A stretch of 64,000 bases of DNA from Pseudanabaena mucicola str. Chao 1806 (GCF_030323025.1 NZ_CP097329.1:3272001-3336000), one strand, 5' to 3'; positions 52,501 through 62,378 are shown, counted from the first letter of the stretch. Notes: a model not told the origin generated them from the sequence alone. Made by a program: numbers and translations.

Positions 52501-55330
52501 CAAGGGGACGGAAACTAAGCCCATTCTGGACTGGATTGGATCGATTGCCGCCTTCGCCACGATATTTACCCCGCAAGGGGACGGAAACTTAGAGCGTATG
52601 GTCAATGACAGTAATCGGCAAAAGTCTTCGCCACGATATTTACCCCGCAAGGGGACGGAAACTTCCAGATTTGTGGATTATAACAATGGTCGGCGCAATC
52701 CTTCGCCACGATATTTACCCCGCAAGGGGACGGAAACTCTCGCTGTGTATCAAGTTCACGGGCTATTCCGATCGCTTCGCCACGATATTTACCCCGCAAG
52801 GGGACGGAAACTGGTTTGTCGGGATGATAAGTCAGCGATCGGGGACTTCGCCACGATATTTACCCCGCAAGGGGACGGAAACCCATATCTGTAATCCCGT
52901 TACTCCAAACAGTCATCCATCCTTCGCCACGATATTTACCCCGCAAGGGGACGGAAACATGATCGGAAGCGAGAATAGGTGTTTTCGCAAAGCTCCCTTC
53001 GCCACGATATTTACCCCGCAAGGGGACGGAAACGATTTTCATCGCGTGAGATGGCTTTTTGTACGTCAATCGGTGCGCCTTCGCCACGATATTTACCCCG
53101 CAAGGGGACGGAAACATCAGTAGAGGAGGGGCACATTGAGCTAATGATGATACTTCGCCACGATATTTACCCCGCAAGGGGACGGAAACTGAGTTAGGAC
53201 TGATGGTCTACCTTCAAAAGCCATTCTTCTTCGCCACGATATTTACCCCGCAAGGGGACGGAAACAGAGATAGTTTGTAAATATTCTAATAGACCTTCTC
53301 TATGTTCTTCGCCACGATATTTACCCCGCAAGGGGACGGAAACAGTTGTAGGTAGTCATGATGTTTTTTGTGAGTTTATAGTTGCTTCGCCACGATATTT
53401 ACCCCGCAAGGGGACGGAAACAATAAAGTGCCATCTTTAGTGACATGAGTATAAGTAGACATTGCTTCGCCACGATATTTACCCCGCAAGGGGACGGAAA
53501 CTAATTCCAGACTTTAAGGTTCGCTTTAATTCAATCTTTGGACTTCGCCACGATATTTACCCCGCAAGGGGACGGAAACTGTAGCCATTTTTAATCCTCA
53601 ATAAGATTATTAATATTCTTCGCCACGATATTTACCCCGCAAGGGGACGGAAACGACAGTCACCCTACTATGGCTGGGCAAAAGCAAAATATGCTTCGCC
53701 ACGATATTTACCCCGCAAGGGGACGGAAACTTGTTTGAGCCGACAGACACGATGTAACTAGACATAATTGACTCTTCGCCACGATATTTACCCCGCAAGG
53801 GGACGGAAACTGCTTTTTGGCTGTGATGCCGTCGGCGATCGCTTGAGCATCACTTCGCCACGATATTTACCCCGCAAGGGGACGGAAACTGTTTTCGCCC
53901 AAATCGTCCGCCAAGCTTTTAGCAAGAGCTTCGCCACGATATTTACCCCGCAAGGGGACGGAAACCGCTTACATCGCCGACAAGTAATGCAGCCTTGTCC
54001 GAGCTTCGCCACGATATTTACCCCGCAAGGGGACGGAAACTATACCAGCACCTTTTACACGAGAACGCGCACTAGATAGCCTTCGCCACGATATTTACCC
54101 CGCAAGGGGACGGAAACTCCAGAATAGGAAACGGATAAAGCTGTATTTGGCGTTTGTCCGCTTCGCCACGATATTTACCCCGCAAGGGGACGGAAACTCA
54201 ATCTTTACCATGTTTCGATCTTTTACTGAAGGTCTTCGCCACGATATTTACCCCGCAAGGGGACGGAAACTCTTCAAGCGAGTCAAGATCGCTGTAAATC
54301 GCATTTGCGACTTCGCCACGATATTTACCCCGCAAGGGGACGGAAACACCTTGTTCATGTTGCCAATCAAGCTAGTAATTAAACTAGCCTTCGCCACGAT
54401 ATTTACCCCGCAAGGGGACGGAAACTATTCATCAACTTAACAGCTTCTTTATTAGAAACCCACTTCGCCACGATATTTACCCCGCAAGGGGACGGAAACC
54501 AGACCTCGCAAACCCAAGGTAGTGTGCCGCGATTCCTTCGCCACGATATTTACCCCGCAAGGGGACGGAAACTGGTGCTAATGATATAGCTAACTACCTA
54601 GCTGAACGTCAGAACTACTTCGCCACGATATTTACCCCGCAAGGGGACGGAAACTAAGCTGTTACAGGGTAATAATTTCTATTTTCCCCAACTTCGCCAC
54701 GATATTTACCCCGCAAGGGGATGGAAACTTAACGCAGTTTAAATTTTGTCCTGGTGGAATTACGAGCTTCGCCACGATATTTACCCCGCAAGGGGACGGA
54801 AACTATAACTAAAAAGAAACTTTCCGAAGTTATCAAAAAGTCTTCGCCACGATATTTACCCCGCAAGGGGACGGAAACAAAAATACGTGAGGTTTTTTAA
54901 CATTGATGGCGGTTCTTCGCCACAATATTTACCCCGCAAGGGGACGGAAACATGAACCGCTAAAAATTGTTGCATTTACTCCCGATCTTCTTCGCCACGA
55001 TATTTACCCCGCAAGGGGACGGAAACCTCTATAGTTGGTGATCTAGCATTACAAGCTGTAGCACAACTTCGCCACGATATTTACCCCGCAAGGGGATGGA
55101 AACTCATGCTAGCCTCCTATATCATATCTTCCACCCTAACTTCGCCACGATATTTACCCCGCAAGGGGACGGAAACTAGTCACTTCATTTATTTTATGAA
55201 TTTACTAACTAACAAACATTCGCCACGATATTTACCCCGCAAGGGGACAAAAATGCTAAAATTGAAGACCGATAAGAAGGTTTCAAGAAAGAAATTCACC
55301 ATGATATTTACCCCACAAGAGGGCGTAAAC
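49514..55330 (+). CRISPR. CRISPR array: 77 repeat units of 37 bp, 76 spacers
   Basis: Repeat unit: starts CTTCGCCACGATATTT, has the palindromic core CCCCGCAAGGGG and ends ACGGAAAC. I located 77 units at 71-82 bp spacing, so spacers are 34-45 bp. Units 1-68 (to 54654) look identical. Single changes appear at unit 69 (54692, GGATGG), unit 72 (54915, CACAATATT) and unit 74 (55067). Units 76 (55218) and 77 (55294) are strongly degenerate. The gradient shows the leader is at the left and transcription runs on the plus strand. The 3' end ACGGAAAC resembles the 8-nt crRNA tag ACTGAAAC of cyanobacterial I-D/III-D arrays, so the subtype is probably I-D or III-like. Effector genes are absent. Confidence 0.98.
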
Positions 55331-55336
55331 AAAATC

Positions 55337-55470
55337 GGCTCTTCTGGGTTTGAGGGGGAAATGGTATATATGCGATACAATTGCTGGCGACATGATACGC
55401 CTATAACTCTTGCTCAGAAAGGCTTTTGGATACTATTAGCTTTGCTTATCCCCATAAACCCAGAAGAGCC
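55337..55470. repeat. 15-bp inverted repeat bracketing the start of the Nudix gene
   Basis: GGCTCTTCTGGGTTT (55337-55351) and AAACCCAGAAGAGCC (55456-55470) are perfect complements 104 bp apart. The start codon at 55361 lies between them, so the mRNA could fold over its own start. Confidence 0.7.
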
Positions 55471-56176
55471 AGATAACTTTATTTTTGGATATGTGGAGAC
55501 AGGCGAAACCCCAATCAATACAGTGATTAAAGCAACTCAAGAAGAAGCTGGAGTTGAAATTAATAACATTGTTCAAATGGGTTACATTCTAGCCGAAAAA
55601 AAAGTAGAAACTTCCTCAAACAAAAAACACCCAAAAGTTTCTACAATTAACACTGCAATTAACATTTATCATTCATTTGTGACATCTGTCTCCTCAAATT
55701 GGAACAAACAGGAAACACAACATCGACAAGTGTTAAATTCCAAAAATACCAAAAAAATATTATCTAAAAGAAACGATAACAATCAGTTAGTTCAAATCCT
55801 AGACTATGTTGCAGAATATGTAAAAAAATTAATCCTTAAAATTGAATTTGAGTTTAAGAAAAAAGCCTACAATCCTACCCTACCTACAAGCCAAGTTTTT
55901 AACTTTACAAAAAACAAAGAAGGAATGTATTGCATCGTCCGAGATTTTAACGAACAACATTTTAGTTTGCCAGGCGGAGGTTGCGATCTCGGAGAGAGTT
56001 GGGAGAATTGCTCAATTCGGGAAACACTCGAAGAGACCCAAATGGAAACTAGTAACACAAAAATTATTGGAGTTTATGTTTTAAGCTATATGGCACAAAC
56101 AGGTGCATTGCATCAAGTACAGCACATCCGAACTTTATCCAATTGCGATGAAACAATAGAATTTATTACCAGATAA
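55361..56176 (+). CDS. Protein with two Nudix boxes at the CRISPR trailer (C-terminus frameshifted)
   Basis: From ATG 55361, 271 residues. The first Nudix-like box is GYVETGETPINTVIKATQEE, with lysine in place of the usual arginine. The second, GGGCDLGESWENCSIRETLE, followed by ET, is canonical. Nudix enzymes hydrolyse nucleoside diphosphates linked to another group; the substrate is unknown. The open frame continues upstream through the last three repeats, but that part is repeat-derived and unlikely to be protein. The frame stops at 56176. A second frame continues from about 56165 as LLPDKDGFETIERNFVSKED to 56287, so a 1-bp indel has probably cut off the C-terminus. A 15-bp inverted repeat brackets the start region. 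Confidence 0.75.
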   Translation: MVYMRYNCWRHDTPITLAQKGFWILLALLIPINPEEPDNFIFGYVETGETPINTVIKATQEEAGVEINNIVQMGYILAEKKVETSSNKKHPKVSTINTAINIYHSFVTSVSSNWNKQETQHRQVLNSKNTKKILSKRNDNNQLVQILDYVAEYVKKLILKIEFEFKKKAYNPTLPTSQVFNFTKNKEGMYCIVRDFNEQHFSLPGGGCDLGESWENCSIRETLEETQMETSNTKIIGVYVLSYMAQTGALHQVQHIRTLSNCDETIEFITR

Positions 56177-56333
56177 AGATGGTTTTGAAACTATAGAAAG
56201 AAACTTTGTGTCTAAAGAAGACTTAATTAAAAAAATTGAATGGCTAAAATATGATGGAGGCGATTACTTACTAGCAGAATTAGGATAGGCGGGGGAAAGT
56301 AAAGTTATAGTTGTTTTAAATAATTTGCAGAGG

Positions 56334-56386
56334 GGCTTCGACTCCGCTCAGCCATCGGTGTAAGCTAGCTGAGCGAAGTCGAAGCT
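56334..56386. repeat. Dispersed palindromic repeat R2, third copy
   Basis: GGCTTCGACTCCGCTCAGCC on the left and GCTGAGCGAAGTCGAAGC on the right, with a diverged centre. It lies in the 250-bp gap between the Nudix gene and the convergent glycosidase gene, which also holds the MITE-like copy and a terminator. Confidence 0.75.
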
Positions 56387-56409
56387 GTAGTTCTTATTTG
56401 AATTATCTA

Positions 56410-56504
56410 TATAGCGGTTTTCAGACGAGTGCATACTCATTTAAAACCCAAAATCAATCACAGTAAGTTTTTGGATTTTCGTTTTGCCGTAGGCAAAACA
56501 AAAC
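56410..56504. repeat. Second copy of the MITE, right end lost
   Basis: TATAGCGGTTTTCAGACGAG at the left, then a body like 45889-45993 including TTTTGCCGTAGGCAAAA. The right terminal repeat is absent; the sequence instead passes into a terminator hairpin. Confidence 0.75.
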
Positions 56505-56538
56505 CAGAAAGGGGGCGCAATGCCCCCTCTTTCTGGTT
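56502..56538 (-). terminator. Terminator of the GHL10-type gene
   Basis: AACCAGAAAGGGGGC and GCCCCCTCTTTCTGGTT form a GC-rich hairpin with a small bulge, directly at the stop codon of the leftward gene. Confidence 0.75.
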
Positions 56539-57868
56539 AATTTCTAATAGCAAATCTGGGGGCAGGGTTGCGGAAGAGATATTGCAAATCCCTCTGCCGA
56601 TCGCTAACTGATTCAGGACCGTAGCCCCAGAGACTCTTGTAATAAAAGAAGGAGATGCCTAAACTACGCTCTTGAGTGGCGATCACCTGTGAATAAATCT
56701 GTGACATGGGGATATTGTTGTTACGGAGTCCAGATAGAATCCCGATACCTGTGGAAATTTTATTTTTGACTTCCGCAATTTCAGGACGACTAATTTGAGC
56801 ACGAAAATCCTCTAAATCATTGCGATAGACCTGCACAATTAACTCATTGACAATCCCTTGTCGTACCCAGCCTAGCCAATCTTGCAATTGTTGCTTATAG
56901 GCAAATTCATAGTAGTTAGGAGACACCGAGAAAATAAGATTAGGCTTTCTTTGCTTCACCGCTTTATTCAAGTTTGTCATGAATGCGGTAATTTTATTAG
57001 CTCGCCAACGCACCCAGTCAGGATTATCGGGATTAGCAGGAGCCTCGCGTTTAGTTTCTTGACGATATAGATTGAGCGTATAGCGATCATAGCCAAAGGT
57101 TTTAGGCAGGCTGGTATGGTCGTCAAACTGAATTCCATCAAGATCGTAATTAGAAACGGCTTCTAAGACTAACTCCGTCATAAATTTCTGGACTTCGGGA
57201 TGAAATGGATTGAGCCATGCAACTTGCCCTGCGGCAGTTATAGAAGTATTATCGCCATCGCGTTCTTGGGTGAGCCAATCAGGATGGTTAGTAGCAAGTT
57301 CTGATGTAGGAGGAGCCATGAATCCAAATTCAAACCAAGGCATCACCAATAAATTATGCTGATGAGCCTGCTTAATGATATCAGCGACAATATCTTGCCC
57401 CTCAGCACCTCGATACACAAAGGGCTGAATTCCTGTGTTTTGAGCAACTGTGCTCGGAAACATCACATAGCCCGAAGCCCAAACAACGGGATAAATGGTA
57501 TTGAAGTTTAGTCGCTTGAGTTGTTGGAGTGCTTGACTTAACTGTTTGCGATCGCTAAACATTGTGAAGTCATTGCTAGTCAACCAAACACCACGAATTT
57601 CCTGTCTTGGCAGCATAGGTGCTGAATTGGGTGGATTTGGCTTCTTGATCTGCGCGATCGCTTGGTGGGTCGTTGCCAAAGCAGGAATCAGGCTAGGTAA
57701 GATCAGAGTAGTAACAAAAGCGATTATAAAAAGAAATGTCAAAAAATACTTACGCGATCGCCAAATTTGCCAGAGGATAGGTCGCCATAGAGCATTCCCG
57801 AAACTATATTCATGGCAAATTTTAGATATAAAATTCTGCACTAGTTTCATGGGAGGCTTTAGTCGCAT
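56537..57868 (-). CDS. GHL10-type (DUF187) glycoside hydrolase-like lipoprotein/membrane protein
   Basis: A 443-residue protein with one membrane helix near the N-terminus (YFLTFLFIIAFVTTLIL) and a TIM-barrel domain. REIRGVWLTSNDFTMF is not exact but the core RGVWLTS, then LNFNTIYPVVWASGY, VMPWFEFGFM, WLNPFHPEVQ and YDLDGIQFDDH match the GHL10/DigH family. The last motif carries the presumed catalytic aspartates. DigH cleaves denuded peptidoglycan glycans in E. coli, so a cell-wall role is plausible. The gene is convergent with the Nudix gene and divergent from alr, whose product makes D-alanine for the same wall. Confidence 0.88.
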   Translation of the reverse strand: MRLKPPMKLVQNFISKICHEYSFGNALWRPILWQIWRSRKYFLTFLFIIAFVTTLILPSLIPALATTHQAIAQIKKPNPPNSAPMLPRQEIRGVWLTSNDFTMFSDRKQLSQALQQLKRLNFNTIYPVVWASGYVMFPSTVAQNTGIQPFVYRGAEGQDIVADIIKQAHQHNLLVMPWFEFGFMAPPTSELATNHPDWLTQERDGDNTSITAAGQVAWLNPFHPEVQKFMTELVLEAVSNYDLDGIQFDDHTSLPKTFGYDRYTLNLYRQETKREAPANPDNPDWVRWRANKITAFMTNLNKAVKQRKPNLIFSVSPNYYEFAYKQQLQDWLGWVRQGIVNELIVQVYRNDLEDFRAQISRPEIAEVKNKISTGIGILSGLRNNNIPMSQIYSQVIATQERSLGISFFYYKSLWGYGPESVSDRQRDLQYLFRNPAPRFAIRN

Positions 57869-57984
57869 AGATATAAATTATTGAATTACCTTGATTCTGT
57901 GATGGAACCCGATTGAACATCAAGCGTCTTTTTGCCGAATTACATTAATATAAATTTTTGTAAGCCATTGAGGATTGCGCTGTC

Positions 57985-59142
57985 ATGCTTAAGCAAAACC
58001 ATCGAGCATGGGTGGAGGTCGATTTATCTGCAGTTCAGCATAATGTGCGCCAACTCAAATCTTTGCTAACTGCGCCAACCGAGTTAATGGCAATTGTCAA
58101 AGCCGATGCCTATGGACATGGAGCGATCGATGTCAGTCAAGCAGCGATCAAAGCAGGGGCAACTTGGTTGGGGGTTGCGACGATTCCTGAGGGGATTCAA
58201 TTGCGCTGTGCGGGGATCACAGTGCCGATTGTGGTACTGGGGGCGACTAATGGCATTGATGAGATTAAAGCGATCGCTGAGTATCGTCTCCAACCAACAA
58301 TTTCTAATTCTAAACAAGCCCTGATCTATCACGAAGTTCTCTCTCAAAGCAAGGAACAGGTTCCTGTACATTTAAAAATTGATACGGGCATGTCACGCCT
58401 TGGTGTGAACTGGCAAGAAGCGATCACCTTTGTGCAGTTAGTGCAGCATTTACCAAATTTAGAGATCAAGAGTGTGTATTCACACTTTGCCACTGCTGAT
58501 GACCGCGATCAGAGCTTTATGCAGTTGCAAACCCAAAGATTTCAGCAGGTCATTGCATCCCTCAAGGCTGAAGGTATTAATCCACCACGCATTCACATCT
58601 GTAATACTGCCGCCATGCTAAGCGATCGCCACATTCATTACGATATCGTGCGAACAGGCTTAGGTATTTACGGACTCTATCCCGCCCCCCATCTCCAAAA
58701 TCTGGTAGATTTATATCCTGCCCTTACTGTCAAAGCTCGGATCACGCAAGTCAAAACCATCACCGCAGGTACAAGTGTCAGCTATGGGAGATCTTTTATT
58801 GCCTCCCAAGATATGACCATCGCCACTGTCGCGATCGGCTATGCTGATGGCATTCCCCGTGGTCTCTCCAACCGCATTCATGTATCAGTAAATGGTCAAA
58901 AAGTTGCTCAGATTGGCACAATTACCATGGATCAATGTGCGATCGATGTGACTCATGTGCCCAATATAAATGTTGGCGATGTCGTAACTTTCTTAGGCGG
59001 TGATTCCGAAAATACTGCCGATGACTGGGCAAATCTTCTCAGCACTATTTCATGGGAAATTCTCTGCGGCTTCAAACATCGCTTACCTCGTATTAACGTG
59101 ATGAATGCGCTCAGTCTAAAATTCTTAACTAATCTTATTTAA
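57985..59142 (+). CDS. alr: Alanine racemase
   Basis: A 385-residue PLP enzyme that interconverts L- and D-alanine for peptidoglycan. The PLP-binding lysine is K39 in AIVKADAYGHG, and the second catalytic residue Y286 is in GYADGIPRG. SRLGVN and SHFATADD are further family motifs. The ATG at 57985 gives the standard N-terminus. Monocistronic by position. Confidence 0.96.
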   Translation: MLKQNHRAWVEVDLSAVQHNVRQLKSLLTAPTELMAIVKADAYGHGAIDVSQAAIKAGATWLGVATIPEGIQLRCAGITVPIVVLGATNGIDEIKAIAEYRLQPTISNSKQALIYHEVLSQSKEQVPVHLKIDTGMSRLGVNWQEAITFVQLVQHLPNLEIKSVYSHFATADDRDQSFMQLQTQRFQQVIASLKAEGINPPRIHICNTAAMLSDRHIHYDIVRTGLGIYGLYPAPHLQNLVDLYPALTVKARITQVKTITAGTSVSYGRSFIASQDMTIATVAIGYADGIPRGLSNRIHVSVNGQKVAQIGTITMDQCAIDVTHVPNINVGDVVTFLGGDSENTADDWANLLSTISWEILCGFKHRLPRINVMNALSLKFLTNLI

Positions 59143-59295
59143 ATTCTGCTTATTCTAATCCTTGAAGTACAGTTAATGAAGTTCCCCACGTTTTAAAATC
59201 TTTTTATTGAGATAATCTTAGTACAGGACAAAAAGTTGCAAAAGTAGACAGGAAGGGGTTTTATAGAAGATAACTACACCATTCATCAAACCCCG

Positions 59296-59850
59296 ATGGA
59301 AGAGATTAACCTATTTCTTCGCGAAAAATTGCAGCCAGCAACATCTGCACTGGCATGGAGCAAGAATAGCTTTTGTGTCCATGTTCTTGATTGCGCTAAT
59401 GCGAGTAAAGACAGTCAACCTAGCAGAAATCGCCACAGGATTTAGAGGTAAAGCCAAAGTCGAATCACAACTTTAAGCGGTTACAAAGATTTTTTCGAGA
59501 GTTTGAAGTGGACTATGAAAGCATTGCTTTCATGGTCGTCAAAGTGATGAAAATACCCGAACCATGGTTAATTTCCTTCAACACCCGTGAATGATGTGAA
59601 TTGTGTAATCGATTTCTAGAAATATTTGGAGACGGCAAAATAGACTTTTTGACCGCAGACCGTGAATTTGTGGGGAAGAATGGTTTGATTACTTGCTTTG
59701 TGACACATCTATCCGTTTTCGTATCCGCATTCGTAAAAATACCTTGATTGACGACGGGCAGAAACAACTACGGGCTGACGTTTGTTTCCAATACCTCCAA
59801 GTTGAGCCATCGAAAGTGTTGTCCAAACAGACATTAACCTTAAATCGCAG
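59296..59850 (+). pseudogene. IS4-like transposase remnant
   Basis: From ATG 59296: EEINLFLREKLQPATSALAW, then several stops, MVVKVMKIPEPWLISF, then FLTADREFVGK, and in another frame LLCDTSIRFRIRIRKNTLI and LRADVCFQYLQ. The order and motifs match an IS4-type DDE transposase with multiple stops and frameshifts. No ends were identified. The rest of the 59143-59982 gap holds only the R3 fragment. Confidence 0.75.
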
Positions 59851-59862
59851 AGGAGTCGACTG

Positions 59863-59922
59863 TTCGCTAGCTATGCGGGCGACCCAAGATCTAGTTTTGG
59901 GTTTTAATTATGCTTAGCCACT
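59863..59922. repeat. Dispersed palindromic repeat R3, half copy
   Basis: CTAGCTATGCGGGCGACCCA followed by TTTTGGGTTTTAATTATGCTTAGCCACT. Only the right half matches the copy at 48007-48111, and it starts where the IS4-like remnant ends. Confidence 0.7.
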
Positions 59923-59982
59923 AGAAACCCTCCGTCTTTCAATACAGAGGGCTTTAGCATCACATTTTGTAATAAATGATTT

Positions 59983-60336
59983 CTAGCGCTTTTTGATATC
60001 TTTTGCCATATTTAAGAAGATATCCATACTGGAATCTACACGAGCATTGCTTAGTTTCGGCTCAAACTTAGGTTGAGGAGCCGATTCAGAAGCTTTGCTG
60101 CTAGGAACTTCTAATTCAGAACCTTCAATTTTTTCAGTAGCAGAAACGATTTCTACAACCTTTGCTCCTTGAACACCATTAATGGTTGGGAATGTTTTCT
60201 TTACTGTCTTGGGAGTACGCATATAATCAATATCACCAAGGGTTTTTGCGGAATCTGTATCTAAAAAATATGAATTTTCTGATTTTTCAGAATCATCACC
60301 TTGATCTTTTTTGCCAAACAATCCAAAAATTGCCAT
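59983..60336 (-). CDS. Conserved hypothetical protein
   Basis: A 117-residue acidic, low-complexity soluble protein. The N-terminus AIFGLFGKKD is followed by ENSYFLDTDSAKTLGDIDYM and RTPKTVKKTFP, which look conserved. A Ser/Glu-rich middle precedes a C-terminal helix (DSSMDIFLNMAKDIKKR). I do not recognise a function; it looks like a small cyanobacterium-specific protein. It has its own upstream gap of about 180 bp to nadB's end. Confidence 0.65.
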   Translation of the reverse strand: MAIFGLFGKKDQGDDSEKSENSYFLDTDSAKTLGDIDYMRTPKTVKKTFPTINGVQGAKVVEIVSATEKIEGSELEVPSSKASESAPQPKFEPKLSNARVDSSMDIFLNMAKDIKKR

Positions 60337-60515
60337 CTATTTACTCTTTTTGCCTAAAGTTAAAGGGAATCTGTATTTATATCGCTGTATGTAACATTTT
60401 AGCAATATAAATCTATAAAAATAAATAAACTGACAAATAAAACACGAAAACCCAGAAATTTAGGAAATCATTGCCATGCTTTCGTATAGCGTATCCACAT
60501 TTAGCGTGGGTATCG

Positions 60516-62198
60516 CTATATTTTGTGATAAATTTCGGGAGTGGTTTCCCCTTGGACAAATATTTCTTGACCATGAATCACCGTATGTAATTGCCAAGTG
60601 GAAACTGTATCAGGATAATCGAGACGGAAATGTGCACCACGACTTTCCGTGCGAAATAGAGCAGATTTGACTAGTAAATAGGCAAAGTCAATCAGGTTAT
60701 GGGTTTCTGCCCACAGGCGCGTTTTGCTCCGCAAGGTGGAAATTTCCTGTTGTAGGTTTTGGATCTGGGCGATCGCTGTCTCCATTGCCTCCGCATTACG
60801 ACAAATACCAGCAGATCGCCATGTTAATTCTCGCAATTCTTGGCGAATGGTGGCGATCCGATCTTGGGATGCGTCAGTAGCGTTAATATCTGGGAAATTC
60901 AAAGTATCAATACTGAAGTCAATCTGAGAATCACAAGTTTGCTCACTCTTGTGCTGCATCATATCTTGAGCGACCTTTTCGGCAAGACGTACTCCAAAGA
61001 CAAAGCATTCTAAAAGGGAATTGCTCGCTAGGCGATTCGCACCATGCACGCCTGTGCTAGAGCTTTCACCCACTGCATATAAACCTGTGATCGAACTTGC
61101 GCCCCATGTGTCAGTGACGATTCCACCCATGCAGTAATGGGCAGCAGGTGTAACGGGGATCGGTTGGGAAAAGAGATCAACCTGCCATTTTTTACAAATT
61201 TTAATGATGTTGGGAAAACGATAGGCTATACGATCTCGAGCTATAGGTGATAAGTCTAAAAATACGGTTGGCTCGCCCGTTTTTTGTAAATGTTGAAAGA
61301 TGGCTCGACTGACTACATCCCGAGGGGCGAGTTCGCCCTTTGGGTGATAGGCAAAGGCAAACTGATCGCCTCTATGGTCAATTAAGTGTGCTCCTTCACC
61401 ACGCACTGCCTCGCTAATTAAAAATCTTGGTGCTCCTTCAATGGCTAGAGCAGTTGGATGAAACTGGACAAATTCGAGATCGCGCACCTTTGCACCAGCC
61501 CGCCATGCGATCGCTACCCCATCACCAGTGCTCGCAGGAGGATTGGTATTTTGGGAAAACACCTGAGCGCCGCCCCCAGTTGCCAAGACGGTTACAGGTG
61601 CTAATAAACTGATTAATTTGTCAGGATCTTGCTTTAACTCAATGCAGGTAACACCCCCACAGCGATCACCTGCTGAAGACTTTTCGAGCAATACATCTAG
61701 AACCAAAACTCCTTCTAAAACCTGAATATTCGGGCGATCAATTACTCTTCTTGCCAAGGTGCTCACTAACTCCCGTCCTGTGGCATCAGCAGCATGGAGC
61801 ACCCGTCGTCGTGAATGCGCCGCCTCTAACGTTAGGGCAAGAGATTTATCCTGTAGGCGATCAAAATCAACGCCAAATTCTAAAAGTTTATGGATTTGGG
61901 GCTTGGCTTTGCTCACTAAAACTTCGACTGCTTCACGCTCACATAGCCCTGCCCCTGCGCGTAAAGTGTCCTCGATATGCAGTTGAACCGAATCATTTCG
62001 ATCAATTACGGCAGCAATTCCTCCCTGTGCCCAGTCACTCGCAGAAATGGTCAAGTTGTCCTTGGTAATCAGTGCAATTTTCCATTCCTGTTCTTGAGAT
62101 GCGTAATGCTCGGCAAGCGAGTCAGACAAGGACAGGGCAGTATACAAACCTGCTGCGCCACCACCAATTACAATTGCATCAAATTTTCTAAATTCCAC
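60516..62198 (-). CDS. nadB: L-aspartate oxidase NadB
   Basis: A 560-residue flavoenzyme that oxidises L-aspartate to iminoaspartate, the first step of de novo NAD synthesis with NadA. The FAD motif is VIGGGAAGLYTALS, and STGVHGANRLASNSLLECFV is the family signature; CMGGI precedes it with the conserved histidine (AAHYCMGG). The C-terminal helical domain is complete. The ATG at 62196-62198 gives the standard start. It reads away from psbU's terminators. Confidence 0.95.
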   Translation of the reverse strand: MEFRKFDAIVIGGGAAGLYTALSLSDSLAEHYASQEQEWKIALITKDNLTISASDWAQGGIAAVIDRNDSVQLHIEDTLRAGAGLCEREAVEVLVSKAKPQIHKLLEFGVDFDRLQDKSLALTLEAAHSRRRVLHAADATGRELVSTLARRVIDRPNIQVLEGVLVLDVLLEKSSAGDRCGGVTCIELKQDPDKLISLLAPVTVLATGGGAQVFSQNTNPPASTGDGVAIAWRAGAKVRDLEFVQFHPTALAIEGAPRFLISEAVRGEGAHLIDHRGDQFAFAYHPKGELAPRDVVSRAIFQHLQKTGEPTVFLDLSPIARDRIAYRFPNIIKICKKWQVDLFSQPIPVTPAAHYCMGGIVTDTWGASSITGLYAVGESSSTGVHGANRLASNSLLECFVFGVRLAEKVAQDMMQHKSEQTCDSQIDFSIDTLNFPDINATDASQDRIATIRQELRELTWRSAGICRNAEAMETAIAQIQNLQQEISTLRSKTRLWAETHNLIDFAYLLVKSALFRTESRGAHFRLDYPDTVSTWQLHTVIHGQEIFVQGETTPEIYHKI

Positions 62199-62257
62199 AC
62201 TCGATTGCCCTTCATTGCGATCGCTACTATACAGCGCTTTGCGCTGAATTGAAAACC

Positions 62258-62310
62258 AGAAAAAAAGGTTTGAAAGCTTTGCTTTGCAAAGCTTTCAAAC
62301 CTTTTTTCTG
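62258..62310 (-). terminator. Perfect 25-bp hairpin between psbU and nadB
   Basis: Arms 62258-62282 and 62286-62310 are perfect complements around TTT, with T/A runs at both ends. It lies about 80 bp behind the psbU stop and 60 bp in front of nadB, backing up the nearer hairpin. Confidence 0.8.
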
Positions 62311-62340
62311 AGCAAATTAAGACTTCGCAATGCTCTGAAT

Positions 62341-62378
62341 AAGGATAAAAGCCTTGCTAAACAAAGCTTTTATCCTTT
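62341..62378 (-). terminator. Terminator directly behind psbU
   Basis: AAGGATAAAAGCCTTG and CAAAGCTTTTATCCTT form a hairpin with one mismatch, 10 bp behind the psbU stop. On the leftward transcript the upper arm ends in a T-rich stretch. Confidence 0.8.

Noticed and set aside
49552-55380. Dozens of open frames inside the CRISPR array on both strands, encoding repeated motifs such as SPRYLPRKGTET or FPSPCGVNIVAK
   Set aside because: The 37-bp repeat has no stop codon in several frames, so spacers create chance open frames. The motifs are only translated repeat.
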